From Thermomicrobiales bacterium (GTDB lineage Bacteria > Chloroflexota > Chloroflexia > Thermomicrobiales > UBA6265), in contig JAGQGU010000019.1 in NCBI GenBank assembly GCA_020432165.1, positions 1-58,806 of the forward strand: a DNA stretch of 58,806 nt. The letters are read 5' to 3'. The notes below the pieces were generated by a model, which saw only the letters and a program-made list of their open reading frames with translations, was not told where the DNA came from and did not search any database. The position numbers and the translations under genes were made by a program. Below, piece by piece: positions 1 to 8,692 of this stretch (the first letter of the stretch is position 1; the number at the start of each line of letters is the position of its first letter).

Positions 1-25
1 TCACCTCAGAGTGCCAAACTTAAGG

Positions 26-50
26 TGAGCCGGGTGCAATACCCGGCTCA
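26..50. terminator. Perfect 10-bp hairpin beyond the binding-protein gene
   Basis: A perfect 10-bp inverted repeat (arms 26-35 and 41-50) encloses the five-base loop gcaat. It lies 14 bases beyond the stop of the minus-strand binding-protein gene, so it could end that transcript, although no strong T-run follows. Its design, a GC-rich stem ending in GT/AC around a five-base AT-rich loop, matches other intergenic hairpins in this window (18038-18058, 38875-38997, 46257-46277), so it may instead belong to a dispersed repeat family. Confidence 0.5.
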
Positions 51-64
51 TCCGGTTACGCCTG

Positions 65-1240
65 TTAGCTTTGAGTCTCGCGGTCCGCGAAGAAGATACC
101 CTTGTACTCAATCGGCAGGAAGCGTTCGTGCAATGCCTGGAAGTTTGCCGAAGGATCGACATCCTCAAACAGATCAGGATGCAGCCACTTGGCAAACTGC
201 TGCAGGGCAATGAACGAATATGGTGAGATGTAGAACTGATGCCAGATGGTGTGGACATTGTTCTCGACCACGGCTGGGAGATCCTGCCAGTTCGCATCCA
301 CAATCACCTGCTCGATCTCGGTCTGGATAGCCTCCATCGTCGCCTCATAGCCCATCGAGATGAAGTGACCCGGTTCAACAGAGCCGTTATCGCTCCAGTT
401 GGCGCCGGTCATGATCAGAACGTCGAAATCACCGACGAGGATCTGCTCCGGATTGACCGTGCCATGTACTGTACCGACATACTGTTCGGCCCAGTTGATA
501 CCACCAGCGCGATCGATAAACTCACCAAAGTTGCCCGCACCAAAAGTGAGGCCAGTATCCGCAACACCGGGAGCACGCTGAATGAACGCGCTCGGTCGCG
601 GGGCTTCAGGGTCAAGAGCGGCCACACGATCATAGACCTTGTTTGTTTCGGCGAGATAGAAGTCGCTGAACTCCAACGCTACATCGAGACGATCCAGCAA
701 CCGACCAAGCGCCTGGACTGAAGGAACCGTGTTCTCGAGCATATGCTCGCGGAAATCGACTACTACAAACTGAATACCAGCCGCTTCCAAAATGTCGGTG
801 GTGCCTACTTCCTTCGCACCGTTGTATCCACTCAGATCGATCACGATGAGGTCAGGATTCAGGTCCAGGATCACTTCGGTGTTGAAGTCGTCGGCACCGA
901 TGCTACCGATTACCGGCAGATCAGCTGCTTCCGGGAACATCGCAAGATACTGGTCGTAGGAATCCTTATCCGTGGTGCGGAGGTCATCGTTCCACGCCAC
1001 CACGCGTTGGAACGGATTGTCGCGATCCAGCATGGCGATGGTGTAGAAGCCGGTGCGACTCGTGATCACCACCCGCTCGGCGGCGCCAGGCAGAGTGACC
1101 GTACGCCCAACAACATCTGTGACGGTGATACCTTCGGCAACGGGTGTCTGCGCGAAGACGGATCGGGAGAGAGGAGTCGCGACGCCGACCGCAGCCGCGC
1201 CAGCAACGAATTTGCGGCGGGAAAGAGATGAGTTGAACAT
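65..1240 (-). CDS. Tat-exported iron/siderophore-type ABC substrate-binding protein
   Basis: A 391-residue periplasmic-binding protein of the FepB/FecB/BtuF type, which captures ferric chelates or related ligands outside the membrane for an ABC importer. The start at 1240 is chosen because a GAGGAAGG ribosome site lies just upstream and the protein then opens with a twin-arginine signal (SRRKFVAG, hydrophobic stretch, cut near VFAQ). The mature part begins with the typical 'ITVTDVVGRTVTLPGAAERVV' type of first strand and contains the DFNTEVILDLNPDLIVI segment that joins the first lobe. No permease or ATPase gene is beside it in this window. It is read divergently from superoxide dismutase. 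Ligand is not determined; iron chelate is an inference from the family. Confidence 0.85.
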   Translation of the reverse strand: MFNSSLSRRKFVAGAAAVGVATPLSRSVFAQTPVAEGITVTDVVGRTVTLPGAAERVVITSRTGFYTIAMLDRDNPFQRVVAWNDDLRTTDKDSYDQYLAMFPEAADLPVIGSIGADDFNTEVILDLNPDLIVIDLSGYNGAKEVGTTDILEAAGIQFVVVDFREHMLENTVPSVQALGRLLDRLDVALEFSDFYLAETNKVYDRVAALDPEAPRPSAFIQRAPGVADTGLTFGAGNFGEFIDRAGGINWAEQYVGTVHGTVNPEQILVGDFDVLIMTGANWSDNGSVEPGHFISMGYEATMEAIQTEIEQVIVDANWQDLPAVVENNVHTIWHQFYISPYSFIALQQFAKWLHPDLFEDVDPSANFQALHERFLPIEYKGIFFADRETQS

Positions 1241-1399
1241 GACGTGTACCTTCCTCGTGTGCGATGACACGAAACAAACGAGAGAATGTGTGGTGAGAAA
1301 GCGAATGAACATCGCATCATACGAACGGCCTCGGCGGGTACCCAGTGTCGGGCCATTGCCTACGCAACGTTCTTCTCTCGCTCCCCCAATATGCCAATC

Positions 1400-1415
1400 G
1401 TTAATTCCGATTAAC
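1400..1415. promoter_or_regulatory. Operator-like palindrome GTTAAT-N4-ATTAAC
   Basis: A perfect 6-bp inverted repeat with a four-base spacer lies just downstream of the predicted transcription start of the iron-type binding-protein gene. Its position at about +3 to +18 suits repression. The regulator is unknown. A metal-dependent repressor (Fur, DtxR or MntR class) would fit the gene, but the sequence does not match any consensus closely enough to name one. Confidence 0.45.
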
Positions 1416-1424
1416 ATACTCGGG

Positions 1425-1453
1425 ATTATATGGAGGGGGATGGAATCTGGCAA
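1425..1453 (-). promoter_or_regulatory. Sigma-70-type promoter of the binding-protein gene
   Basis: Read on the minus strand, TTGCCA (1448-1453) and a consensus TATAAT (1425-1430) are separated by exactly 17 bases. The start of transcription would fall near 1418, about 180 bases upstream of the start codon at 1240, leaving a long leader. The palindrome at 1400-1415 sits directly downstream. Confidence 0.6.
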
Positions 1454-1631
1454 CAGCGTCGACTGCGTAACGGTCTGATGCGGGTCCCCCGGAGGGTGAA
1501 TCGCAGTGTCGCGCGCTAGCCAGATTGCCCATATGGTGCTATATAAAAGTTAGTAGAGACATACGCGCTCGATGCCAGTGGTGACAGTTGGCTGCGTATG
1601 TTGCGAAGTTCACTACAAGGAGTTCTCAGGC

Positions 1632-2231
1632 ATGGCCTTTACCCTTCCCCCGCTTGGATACGCTTTCGACGCTCTGGAGCCGCACATCGATGCGCGCACC
1701 ATGGAGATCCATCACGACAAGCATCACAACACCTACGTCACCAATCTGAACAATGCCACCGAAGGCACCGAATTCGCTGATATGGACGTCAACGACCTCA
1801 TCGCCAATCTGGCGGCCGTGCCTGCGGACAAGCAGACTGCTGTGCGCAACAACGGTGGCGGTCACGCCAATCACAGCTTCTTCTGGGTTCTGCTGACCCC
1901 CGGCGGTGCCAGCGAGCCAACCGGTGCACTGGCTGATGCAATCAATGCGTCCTTCGGCTCATTCGACGAGTTCAAGACCAAGTTCGAAGCCGCCGCTGCC
2001 GGTCGCTTTGGCTCCGGTTGGGCCTGGCTGGTGAAGGATGGCGATGCCCTCGCAATCGTCTCCACCCCGAATCAGGACAGCCCGGTCATGGAGAGCCAGA
2101 CGCCGATCATTGGTGTCGATGTTTGGGAGCACGCCTACTATCTGAACTATCAGAATCGTCGCCCGGATTACCTGAAGGCGATCTGGAACGTGATCAACTG
2201 GGATGTAGCTGGCGAGAACTTCGCCAAGTAA
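1632..2231 (+). CDS. sodA: Superoxide dismutase, Mn/Fe family (Mn-like)
   Basis: A 199-residue Fe/Mn superoxide dismutase, full family length, which converts superoxide to oxygen and hydrogen peroxide in the cytoplasm. Metal ligands are visible at His27, His81 ([11 protein letters not shown]), Asp163 and His167 (DVWEHAYYL). The GG before the HxNH motif and the QDSP segment are typical of manganese forms, but metal choice cannot be proven by sequence alone. The start at 1632 is chosen over the upstream in-frame ATG at 1572 because AAGGAG lies 9 bases before it and the protein then begins with the family's usual [15 protein letters not shown]. Confidence 0.95.
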   Translation: MAFTLPPLGYAFDALEPHIDARTMEIHHDKHHNTYVTNLNNATEGTEFADMDVNDLIANLAAVPADKQTAVRNNGGGHANHSFFWVLLTPGGASEPTGALADAINASFGSFDEFKTKFEAAAAGRFGSGWAWLVKDGDALAIVSTPNQDSPVMESQTPIIGVDVWEHAYYLNYQNRRPDYLKAIWNVINWDVAGENFAK

Positions 2232-2257
2232 TCTCCCGGCATCGAATCAACGTATAC

Positions 2258-2287
2258 ATGGGGTGGAGCGGCAACGTTTCACCCCAT
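2258..2287 (+). terminator. Hairpin after superoxide dismutase
   Basis: An 8-bp inverted repeat (ATGGGGTG at 2258-2265, CACCCCAT at 2280-2287) lies 27 bases past the sod stop and is followed by a short T-containing stretch. It probably ends the sod transcript. Confidence 0.5.
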
Positions 2288-2378
2288 TTGTGTGCGTGCT
2301 GTTTGACGTGGGCACCGCAAATGCGTAGGGTTATGCCACTGGCGTTCCGTAATCACCCGCCTATCGTAAGGATGCCCC

Positions 2379-3551
2379 GTGAAGCCAATATCACTTTGGA
2401 AGCAAATGAGCCGTACTGCACGCGTTATCGTGCTCCTGATGCTCAGCACAGTCTCTCTTACTACCGCCCTCGCCCAGGGGTTCGGCCCGGCAGGGCCATC
2501 GGCCGCAACCGGTCACGCTTCGGTCGTTGCCAGTGGCACGATCAGATTCAGCGAAACCAGTGGCCGCTGGCATATCACCAGACATATCAGTAGTGATGCC
2601 ACCGAAGTTCATTCCTCCAGCAAGCTTGGATTCATCATCGTGGAGAATACCCCGCTCCTGGTGACGATCGAGGGATTCGGGCGCACACGTTTGGCAGCTG
2701 GCGAGACAATCGCCATTCCCGCCAACGTCGAGTTCACAGTTGAGAGCTTCGGTACACCGGATTCGTTCCTCTTCGTTCAACTTTTGCCAGAATCCGTCGA
2801 CCAGCTTGCCGGTGCCGATAGCCGCGTGCTTACCAGTGCCTCGTTCGATATCGAGGAAGCTGCTTACGATGTTGATCTGATCCGTGATGTTCTGTCCGAA
2901 AACGAAGAGGGCACGATCCCCGGTGGAGCGGCTCCGACGGCTATCTATGTGATGGTCGGTGAGATCAAGGTTACGAGTAATCGTGGCACAACCGATCTTT
3001 ATCAGGGCGATAGCGCCATTTTCGACGGTGATGTCACGATTACCGCGGTGGCCGATGGCAGCGTCTATTACGCCGGTTTTGTCGGCACAGAGCTTCCTGC
3101 CCCCGCGACGCCGGTACCAACCGATGTGCCGGCAACGCCGGAGACTCCAGCGACACCAGAACCAACAGAAGTGGCGGCAACGGCCGAACCCGAGGATTCT
3201 GCTGACACCGATGGCGATGGCCTGAGTGATGCCAAAGAGAAGGAGCTCGGTACCGACATCGATAATCCTGATACCGATGACGACGGTATCTCCGATGGCG
3301 ACGAAGTGAACACCTGGAAGACCGATCCGCTCAATTCCGATACCGATGCCGACAACTTCTACGATGGCGGCGAGTTGGTCCGCGGTTCCGATCCGAATAA
3401 CGCGGATACCGATGGTGACGGTCTCCTGGACGGCGACGAAGAGTACATCTACAAAACCAGTCCAACCAAGGCCGATACGGATGGTGACGGTGTGAACGAT
3501 CTCAACGAGGTACGCAACGGCACCGATCCCCTCGATGCGGATAGCAACTAA
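2379..3551 (+). CDS. Secreted protein with cupin-like domain and thrombospondin-3-type calcium repeats
   Basis: A 390-residue exported protein. A hydrophobic signal sequence ends near residue 32 (TTALAQ). Residues about 45-235 form a beta-rich region resembling two successive cupin-like folds, without a clear metal-binding His set. A Pro/Thr/Ala linker (about 240-270) leads to four or five DxDxDG-type repeats at 272-390 (DTDGDGLSD, DTDDDGISD, DTDGDGLLD, DTDGDGVND), the classic calcium-binding thrombospondin type 3 pattern. The GTG at 2379 has a TAAGGA site; an ATG at 2406 with GGAAG is an alternative that keeps the signal peptide. The stop codon abuts the murB-like start with no gap. Role unknown; surface or extracellular structural protein is an inference. 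Confidence 0.8.
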   Translation: MKPISLWKQMSRTARVIVLLMLSTVSLTTALAQGFGPAGPSAATGHASVVASGTIRFSETSGRWHITRHISSDATEVHSSSKLGFIIVENTPLLVTIEGFGRTRLAAGETIAIPANVEFTVESFGTPDSFLFVQLLPESVDQLAGADSRVLTSASFDIEEAAYDVDLIRDVLSENEEGTIPGGAAPTAIYVMVGEIKVTSNRGTTDLYQGDSAIFDGDVTITAVADGSVYYAGFVGTELPAPATPVPTDVPATPETPATPEPTEVAATAEPEDSADTDGDGLSDAKEKELGTDIDNPDTDDDGISDGDEVNTWKTDPLNSDTDADNFYDGGELVRGSDPNNADTDGDGLLDGDEEYIYKTSPTKADTDGDGVNDLNEVRNGTDPLDADSN

Positions 3552-4454
3552 ATGGCGATTGACGGGCTGAACTTCGAGCACGATGTGCTGCTGGCACCCT
3601 ACACCACCTATCGCATTGGTGGTCCGGCGGATCTTTTCCTGCATGCTCGTAACGAAGAGGAGTTGGTAGCGGGCATCACCTATGCGCGCGAACACAACCT
3701 GTCCTGGTTTCTGCTGGGTACCGGTGCCAATATCCTCATCGGCGATGGTGGCTTTCGCGGATTGGTAATCCACAACGAGGCCGATGGCATTGTCTTCGAT
3801 GGTGCTCGCGTCACTGCTGCCAGCGGTGTCACCATAGCCGAACTCATTCACCAGTCCGCAACCCGCAACCTCTCGGGATTCGAGCATTTCGCCGGCATTC
3901 CCAGCAGTGTGGGTGGCGCGATCTGGCAGAATCTCCACTTCCTCGCTCCTGATCGCGTGAATACGCTCTTTATCGAGAGCATTGTTGAATCCGCGCGGGT
4001 GCTTCTGGCCAACGGCGAGATCGTGGATGTTGACCGCGACTGGTTTGCGTTCGGCTACGATGATTCACGGTTACACCATGAGGAGATCGTGGTGCTGGAT
4101 GTGACCTTCCTGCTCACGCCATCAACGCGCGCAGCTATCGAGGCACAGGCCGAAGCCAATCTGGCCTGGCGCGCGGAACGGCAACCACCGGTCGAGATCT
4201 ATCCCAGCTGTGGCTCGGTTTTTAAGAAGATTGCGGGAATCGGCGCTGGTCGACTCGTGGATGGGGCCGGGCTGAAGGGGTACCGTATCGGCGGGGTGCA
4301 TGTCTCCGAAAAGCATGCCAACTTCCTGGTAAACACCGATGGTGGCAGTGCCCGAGATGTGACCGATTTGGTACGCCACATCCAGTCGACAGTGAAAGCG
4401 CACTCCGGGTATGACCTGGAGATGGAGATTCGCTGCATCGGCGAGTTTGTGTAG
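3552..4454 (+). CDS. murB: UDP-N-acetylenolpyruvoylglucosamine reductase-like FAD protein (MurB family)
   Basis: A 300-residue type II MurB-family protein. MurB reduces UDP-GlcNAc-enolpyruvate with NADPH and bound FAD to make UDP-MurNAc for peptidoglycan. Visible are the YTTYRIGGPAD opening, the FAD loop GTGANIL (56-62), AGIPSSVGGA (114-123) and the SCGSVFK segment carrying the proton-donating Ser222. The conserved Y-R-x-S motif is changed: residues 169-172 read Y-D-D-S, so the family's catalytic Arg is replaced by Asp170, and the usual PG of the GIPGxVGG motif is PS. It may therefore be a divergent paralogue. It starts directly after the stop of the preceding gene, suggesting coupled translation. 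No other cell-wall gene is adjacent. Confidence 0.85.
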   Translation: MAIDGLNFEHDVLLAPYTTYRIGGPADLFLHARNEEELVAGITYAREHNLSWFLLGTGANILIGDGGFRGLVIHNEADGIVFDGARVTAASGVTIAELIHQSATRNLSGFEHFAGIPSSVGGAIWQNLHFLAPDRVNTLFIESIVESARVLLANGEIVDVDRDWFAFGYDDSRLHHEEIVVLDVTFLLTPSTRAAIEAQAEANLAWRAERQPPVEIYPSCGSVFKKIAGIGAGRLVDGAGLKGYRIGGVHVSEKHANFLVNTDGGSARDVTDLVRHIQSTVKAHSGYDLEMEIRCIGEFV

Positions 4455-4473
4455 AGGGGACAACAGAAACAGG

Positions 4474-4498
4474 AATGGCGGCCGATATGGCCGCCATT
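4474..4498. terminator. Bidirectional terminator between murB and ndh
   Basis: A perfect 10-bp inverted repeat (AATGGCGGCC / GGCCGCCATT, loop gatat) lies between two convergent genes. It ends with AAT/ATT pairs and short T-tracts on both strands, so it can serve both transcripts. Confidence 0.75.
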
Positions 4499-4502
4499 TC
4501 CG

Positions 4503-5858
4503 TTAGTCTTCAGCGTCGTGCTTGTAGTCCGTGATGATGCGGCCACTGCGGTTATAACCGACGTAATCCCACATCCACTTCCAGAAGACATAGACCTTGT
4601 TGCGAAAGTTCACCAGACGAAGAATGTGGATAAACGCCCACACCGCCCACGCCGGGTAACCGGTCAGCTTCATGCCACCGACATCAGCTACCGCGCGGTT
4701 ACGACCGATGGTCGCCATCGATCCGTAATCCTTGTAAACAAAGGGTTGGTATGCTTCGCCCTTGATCCCAAGCAGAATATTCCTGGCTGCTGCCCGACCA
4801 CCCTGCTGCGCTACTTGCGCCACGCCGGGTAGCGGTCGTCCTTCGGGACCCGGGATGTGTGCTGTATCGCCAACGACGAAGATCTCCGGATGGCCGGGGA
4901 TATTCAACTCTGGCGTCACCATGATGCGCTTGCCGCGATCGAGTTCGGCGACATCGGCCACACCCTGATTAATGCTGGCGCCCTGGATACCAGCCGCCCA
5001 AATGATCAGACCAGCTTCGATGCGCTCTTCCTTGTTGATCTCCACACCGGTGGCATCAACACTGGTAACCATCGCCTTGGTTCGAACTTCTACACCCAGC
5101 TTCTCCAATGCATCCTGCGCGGCGGCAGAAAGCTTGGGATCGAACGCGGGGAAGATACGATCGAGACCTTCCAGCAATACGATGCGAGTATCACCGGTAT
5201 CGATATTGTGATATTCCTTCTTCAGGGTGAAGCGACTAAGCTCGGCGATGGCGCCAGCCATCTCGACACCGGTCGGACCGCCGCCTACCAAGACATAGGT
5301 CAGCAGGCGCTTGCGCTCCTCGGGATCGTCGGTGACTTCCGCAAGCTCGTAGTTCAGCAACATGCGCTGCTGGATGCGATGCGCATCCTCCAGGCTCTTC
5401 AAACCCCAGGCATATTCCGCCCACTGGTCGTTGCCAAAATAGCTATCACGGGCACCGGCGGCAATGATCAGATAGTCGTAAGACACGGGCGCGTTCGCGG
5501 CAAGGACGACCTGCTTGTTCTCTTCGTCAATATCCACCGCTTCATCAAAGATGATGGTGACATTCTTTTGATGACAGAATAGGTGGCGCAGTGGCTCGGC
5601 GATATGCTCGGCCGAAAGCTGGCTGCTGGCTACCTGGTAGAGCAGTGGCACGAAGAGGTTGTAGTTACGTTTGTCAATCAACGTAACCTGGACATCATGA
5701 CCCTTGAATGCCTTCGCGGCATCAACGCCACCGAATCCGCCACCGATAATCACGACCCTGGTCGGCCCTGTAGCAGTGGGAGTAGCAGCACGTTCTGCAG
5801 TGGTCTGTGTGGCCAAACCGGGCTCCTGTTTCTTACGCGTATGCGATTCCTGGTACAT
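4503..5858 (-). CDS. ndh: Type II NADH:quinone oxidoreductase (NDH-2)
   Basis: A 451-residue single-subunit NADH dehydrogenase that passes electrons from NADH to quinone without pumping protons. The FAD-binding GGGFGG lies at 39-44 after a disordered Thr/Ala-rich N-terminal stretch, the quinone-site helix contains NLFVPLLYQVASSQLS, and the NADH-binding VGGGPTGVEMAGAIAEL is near 191-207. The second FAD contact EIFVVGDTAHI is present, and the C-terminal part (LTGYPAWAVWAFIHILRLVNF and following) is the amphipathic membrane anchor. Length and order are typical. Only one ATG fits; a weak GGTGGGG lies upstream. It faces murB across a shared terminator. Confidence 0.92.
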   Translation of the reverse strand: MYQESHTRKKQEPGLATQTTAERAATPTATGPTRVVIIGGGFGGVDAAKAFKGHDVQVTLIDKRNYNLFVPLLYQVASSQLSAEHIAEPLRHLFCHQKNVTIIFDEAVDIDEENKQVVLAANAPVSYDYLIIAAGARDSYFGNDQWAEYAWGLKSLEDAHRIQQRMLLNYELAEVTDDPEERKRLLTYVLVGGGPTGVEMAGAIAELSRFTLKKEYHNIDTGDTRIVLLEGLDRIFPAFDPKLSAAAQDALEKLGVEVRTKAMVTSVDATGVEINKEERIEAGLIIWAAGIQGASINQGVADVAELDRGKRIMVTPELNIPGHPEIFVVGDTAHIPGPEGRPLPGVAQVAQQGGRAAARNILLGIKGEAYQPFVYKDYGSMATIGRNRAVADVGGMKLTGYPAWAVWAFIHILRLVNFRNKVYVFWKWMWDYVGYNRSGRIITDYKHDAED

Positions 5859-6247
5859 AGATACCCCACCGGCATGTGAGAAATTTCACGTTGCCTGCAT
5901 AACAGTACCGCCGGTTGTTCGTTATTGCCAGAGCCTAAGCGGCGGTATTCTTTGGTAGTACCCCAACCCGCGAACGGAATCCACACCGAAAGCAAATCAA
6001 TCCGGATTACCGACAGCTCGTTCGCCGCGTCAGGTAAACATAACGTATAGTGATCTCAGTCCACAATCGTCATGAAATCGATTTTCCAAAATTGGTGAAA
6101 CGGTTTATAGTGACGTTAATCACCGCCAACAAAGTGCATGTCTACACTGTTGTTGGTGGATCTTGGGGCGTGTGGTGCCCCTGGCAACGGCGGAATCGCC
6201 CGAGCCGTAGTTCCGGTACGTGCAAGAGCACGAAGGAGTATCAGCAG
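5859..6247. promoter_or_regulatory. Divergent intergenic region between ndh and the ABC importer operon
   Basis: This 389-base gap must hold promoters for both divergent units. On the plus strand a candidate is TTTCCA (6083-6088) and TATAGT (6106-6111) with a 17-base spacer, about 137 bases before the start at 6248. The stretch GTGAAACGGTTTA (6095-6107) overlaps its -10 and has a short AAAC-G-GTTT symmetry like LacI-family sugar operators, which is suggestive only. No coding sequence is convincing here. Confidence 0.35.
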
Positions 6248-7720
6248 ATGACTTCACCTCTCTCTCGCCGACTGTTGGTCCAGCGCGGTTCCGTGCTGGG
6301 CGCGGCTGCCACCCTTGGCGGCCAACGATTTACATTCGCGCAGGATGCCTCGCCCGCGGCGACCGCGGTAGAGGCCGATGCCGATTTTCTGGCGGCACAA
6401 GACGCATTGGTCGAAAGCCTCAAGGAGTTTGCAGGCAGCAAGATCAAGATGCTGAGCGCAGTGGCTGGCGGCAAGGATCCTGAGGAAGATGTCCTCTTCG
6501 CTCAGGAGTTCCAGCGCCTGACCGGTGTTGAGCTGGAACTGGTGCATCCAACCGCGGAGTACAACCAGAAGCTCCAGGCCGATCTCACGGCCGGGGTTGA
6601 GTACGACCTGATCTACACCAACAAGTCCACCATGGATCTGTTTGTGGAGCAGGAAATCCTCACCGATCTCACCGATCAGATCTCTGCCTCCGGCGTTCTC
6701 GGCAATCCAACCGTGATCCCCGCCGAAGAGTGGGAAATGATCACCTATGATGGCCGTATCTACAGTGTCTTCAACAAGTTTGAGGGCAGCCGTATGATCA
6801 CCATGCGTCAGGATTGGCTGGACAAGCTTGGCCTGGAGACACCACGCACCCTCGAAGAGTTCTACGACACCATGGTCGCACTGCGCGATGGTGATCCGGC
6901 GGGCGATGGTGGCCAACCGATTGGTTTCAGCGCCACCGGCACCTATGACTTCCAGCCGTTCTTCAGCGCCTGGGGTCTGCGCAATGGCTATCGCTACACC
7001 GACGATGGCAGCAAGGTCATCGATTACGCATCGGACGAAGCGATTCCGGTCTACGAGTATCTGGCCAAGCTCTTTGCTGAGGGCCTGATTGATCCGAACT
7101 TCGCGACGCAGGATATGGCGGCTGTGCGCAATCAGTTCATGACTGACAAGCTCAGCAGCCTCTGCTACTGGGATACCTGGGTCGGACTCTTCAATGCGCA
7201 GATGTTGGCTGCCGATCCGGCAACCGAATTTGTGGCCGTGGGTGTTGCCGGTATTGCCGACGAGAATGACAACATTACCATCACCCGTGGTCAGCCAAGC
7301 GTTTGGATGATTCCGATCAATGCCCCGAATCCGGACCTCGCCTTCAAGATCCTGGAGTGGTGGCACACCTTCCCGGGTATCACCCTGACCTCGCTCGGTA
7401 TTTTGGATCACGACTACACGGTGACCGATGGCGTCTATGCCCTGACCGAAGTCGGCAAGCAGCACGCCATGGATCATGGCCAGCCGACCCCGTACAACAC
7501 CAATTGGGTGAATCCGATCGGTGAGAATCCGGGTCTGAAGGAAGCACAGGCCATTACCAAGCAGTACGCATCGCTGGACTACTACGGTCCGGATTGGGAT
7601 GCCACGATCAAACCGCTGGTGGATGCCGCCATTATCCAGATGATTCTGGGCGATGTCGCACCCGCCGATGGCGTGGCCGCACTGCAGGAAGATCTGCGCA
7701 GCCAGGGATTCATCGACTAG
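6248..7720 (+). CDS. ABC transporter family 1 extracellular solute-binding protein
   Basis: A 490-residue exported binding protein for a carbohydrate-type ABC importer of the LplA/family 1 kind. The start at 6248 is chosen over an upstream in-frame ATG at 6050 because AAGGAG lies 9 bases before it and the protein then begins with a Tat-like signal (SRRLLVQRGS, cleavage near FAQ). The mature protein shows family features such as the LQADLTAGVEYDLIYTN lobe and the hinge segment NKLSSLCYWDTW-like region; a central PAGDGGQPIGFS loop precedes the ligand-binding lobe. It is the first gene of a four-gene operon, and the 32-bp palindrome after it probably raises its level relative to the permeases. 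Ligand unknown; a sugar or oligosaccharide is likely. Confidence 0.88.
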   Translation: MTSPLSRRLLVQRGSVLGAAATLGGQRFTFAQDASPAATAVEADADFLAAQDALVESLKEFAGSKIKMLSAVAGGKDPEEDVLFAQEFQRLTGVELELVHPTAEYNQKLQADLTAGVEYDLIYTNKSTMDLFVEQEILTDLTDQISASGVLGNPTVIPAEEWEMITYDGRIYSVFNKFEGSRMITMRQDWLDKLGLETPRTLEEFYDTMVALRDGDPAGDGGQPIGFSATGTYDFQPFFSAWGLRNGYRYTDDGSKVIDYASDEAIPVYEYLAKLFAEGLIDPNFATQDMAAVRNQFMTDKLSSLCYWDTWVGLFNAQMLAADPATEFVAVGVAGIADENDNITITRGQPSVWMIPINAPNPDLAFKILEWWHTFPGITLTSLGILDHDYTVTDGVYALTEVGKQHAMDHGQPTPYNTNWVNPIGENPGLKEAQAITKQYASLDYYGPDWDATIKPLVDAAIIQMILGDVAPADGVAALQEDLRSQGFID

Positions 7721-7743
7721 ATCCCGGGTCTGACAGACAGACG

Positions 7744-7775
7744 TGTGGGGATGTTGGTATACCAACATCCCCACA
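7744..7775. repeat. Perfect 32-bp palindrome between binding protein and permease
   Basis: Bases 7744-7759 and 7760-7775 are exact reverse complements, giving a 14-bp stem with a four-base loop in RNA. It lies 23 bases after the binding-protein stop and before the first permease, without a following T-run. Such hairpins commonly protect the upstream message or partly end transcription, so more binding protein than permease is made. Confidence 0.75.
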
Positions 7776-7800
7776 GAATCTTTAGGGTTGTGGGGTGGTC

Positions 7801-8691
7801 ATGAACTTGGGTATGTCCGGCAATATGCGCAGATATGCGTGGCTCTATGTCATGATTCTGCCGATTATCGTTTACCTCGGTCTCTTCGTCTATTACCCGT
7901 TGGTGCAAGGGGTAATCTCCAGTTTTCAGGAGACGAAGCTTCTCGGTGCCACATCGTGGGTCGGCACCGAAAACTACCGTACGGCTATTGATACCCCCCA
8001 ATTTTGGCAGGTCGTGCGCAACACGCTCCTGATCGGTGGCGGAATCATTCTGCTTGGATTCTTTCCGCCCATCATGGTGGCGTTGGCACTAAACGAGGTG
8101 ATGAATATCGCCTTCAAGAAGATCGCGCAGACCACCGTCTATATCCCTCACCTCTTCAGTTGGGTGGTAATTGCCGGTATGTGGATGTATATTCTGGCAC
8201 CATCTGGCGGTCTTGTTAACGAATTCATCAAGTCTGTCGGCGGCGAACCCATTCGCTTCTTCACCAGTATCGGCTGGGCACGATCACTCATGATCGGTCT
8301 CCCCATCTGGCGCGATATGGGCTACTACGCCATCATTTATCTCGCTGCCATTACCAGTATTAGCCCATCGCTCTATGAAGCTGCTCGTGTAGATGGTGCC
8401 AGTCGCTTCCAGCAAACCTGGCAAATCACTCTACCGATGCTAAAGCCGACGATGCTGGTGGTCTTCATGCTCAACACACTCGGGATGCTGCGCATCTTCG
8501 ACCAAATCTTCATCATGCGCAATCCCGTCTCCAAACGCTATGTCGATGTGCTTATGACCTATGTTTATGATCTCGGTATTACCCAGGGCAAGATCGGCCT
8601 GGCCAGTGCGATCTCGGTTATGGTGCTCGGCGCGACCCTGGTGATGACTGCGATTGTCTGGACCGTAACCGGTTTCGGGAAGGAGGAATAG
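7801..8691 (+). CDS. ABC transporter permease, LplB/UgpA-like
   Basis: A permease of about 296 residues with six predicted membrane spans, one half of the channel for the importer whose binding protein is at 6248. The cytoplasmic EAA loop that docks the ATPase is clear near residues 195-215 (YEAARVDGASRFQQTWQ, then LPMLKP). The WxGxxNY-like segment after the first span (SWVGTENYRTAI) is typical of polysaccharide or sugar permeases. Start is uncertain: GTG at 7795 and ATGs at 7801, 7813 and 7825 are in frame with only weak ribosome sites. It ends one base before the next permease starts. Confidence 0.9.
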   Translation: MNLGMSGNMRRYAWLYVMILPIIVYLGLFVYYPLVQGVISSFQETKLLGATSWVGTENYRTAIDTPQFWQVVRNTLLIGGGIILLGFFPPIMVALALNEVMNIAFKKIAQTTVYIPHLFSWVVIAGMWMYILAPSGGLVNEFIKSVGGEPIRFFTSIGWARSLMIGLPIWRDMGYYAIIYLAAITSISPSLYEAARVDGASRFQQTWQITLPMLKPTMLVVFMLNTLGMLRIFDQIFIMRNPVSKRYVDVLMTYVYDLGITQGKIGLASAISVMVLGATLVMTAIVWTVTGFGKEE

Positions 8692-8692
8692 T

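Noticed and set aside
1525-1550. TTGCCC and TATAAA as a promoter for superoxide dismutase
   Set aside because: The elements are only about 11 bases apart, too close for a sigma-70 promoter.
2391-3938. Minus-strand frame of 515 residues opposite the calcium-repeat protein and murB
   Set aside because: It covers two clear plus-strand genes and resembles no family; it arises from codon bias.
6254-7774. Minus-strand frame of 506 residues opposite the solute-binding protein
   Set aside because: Shadow of a gene with clear family features and a good start.
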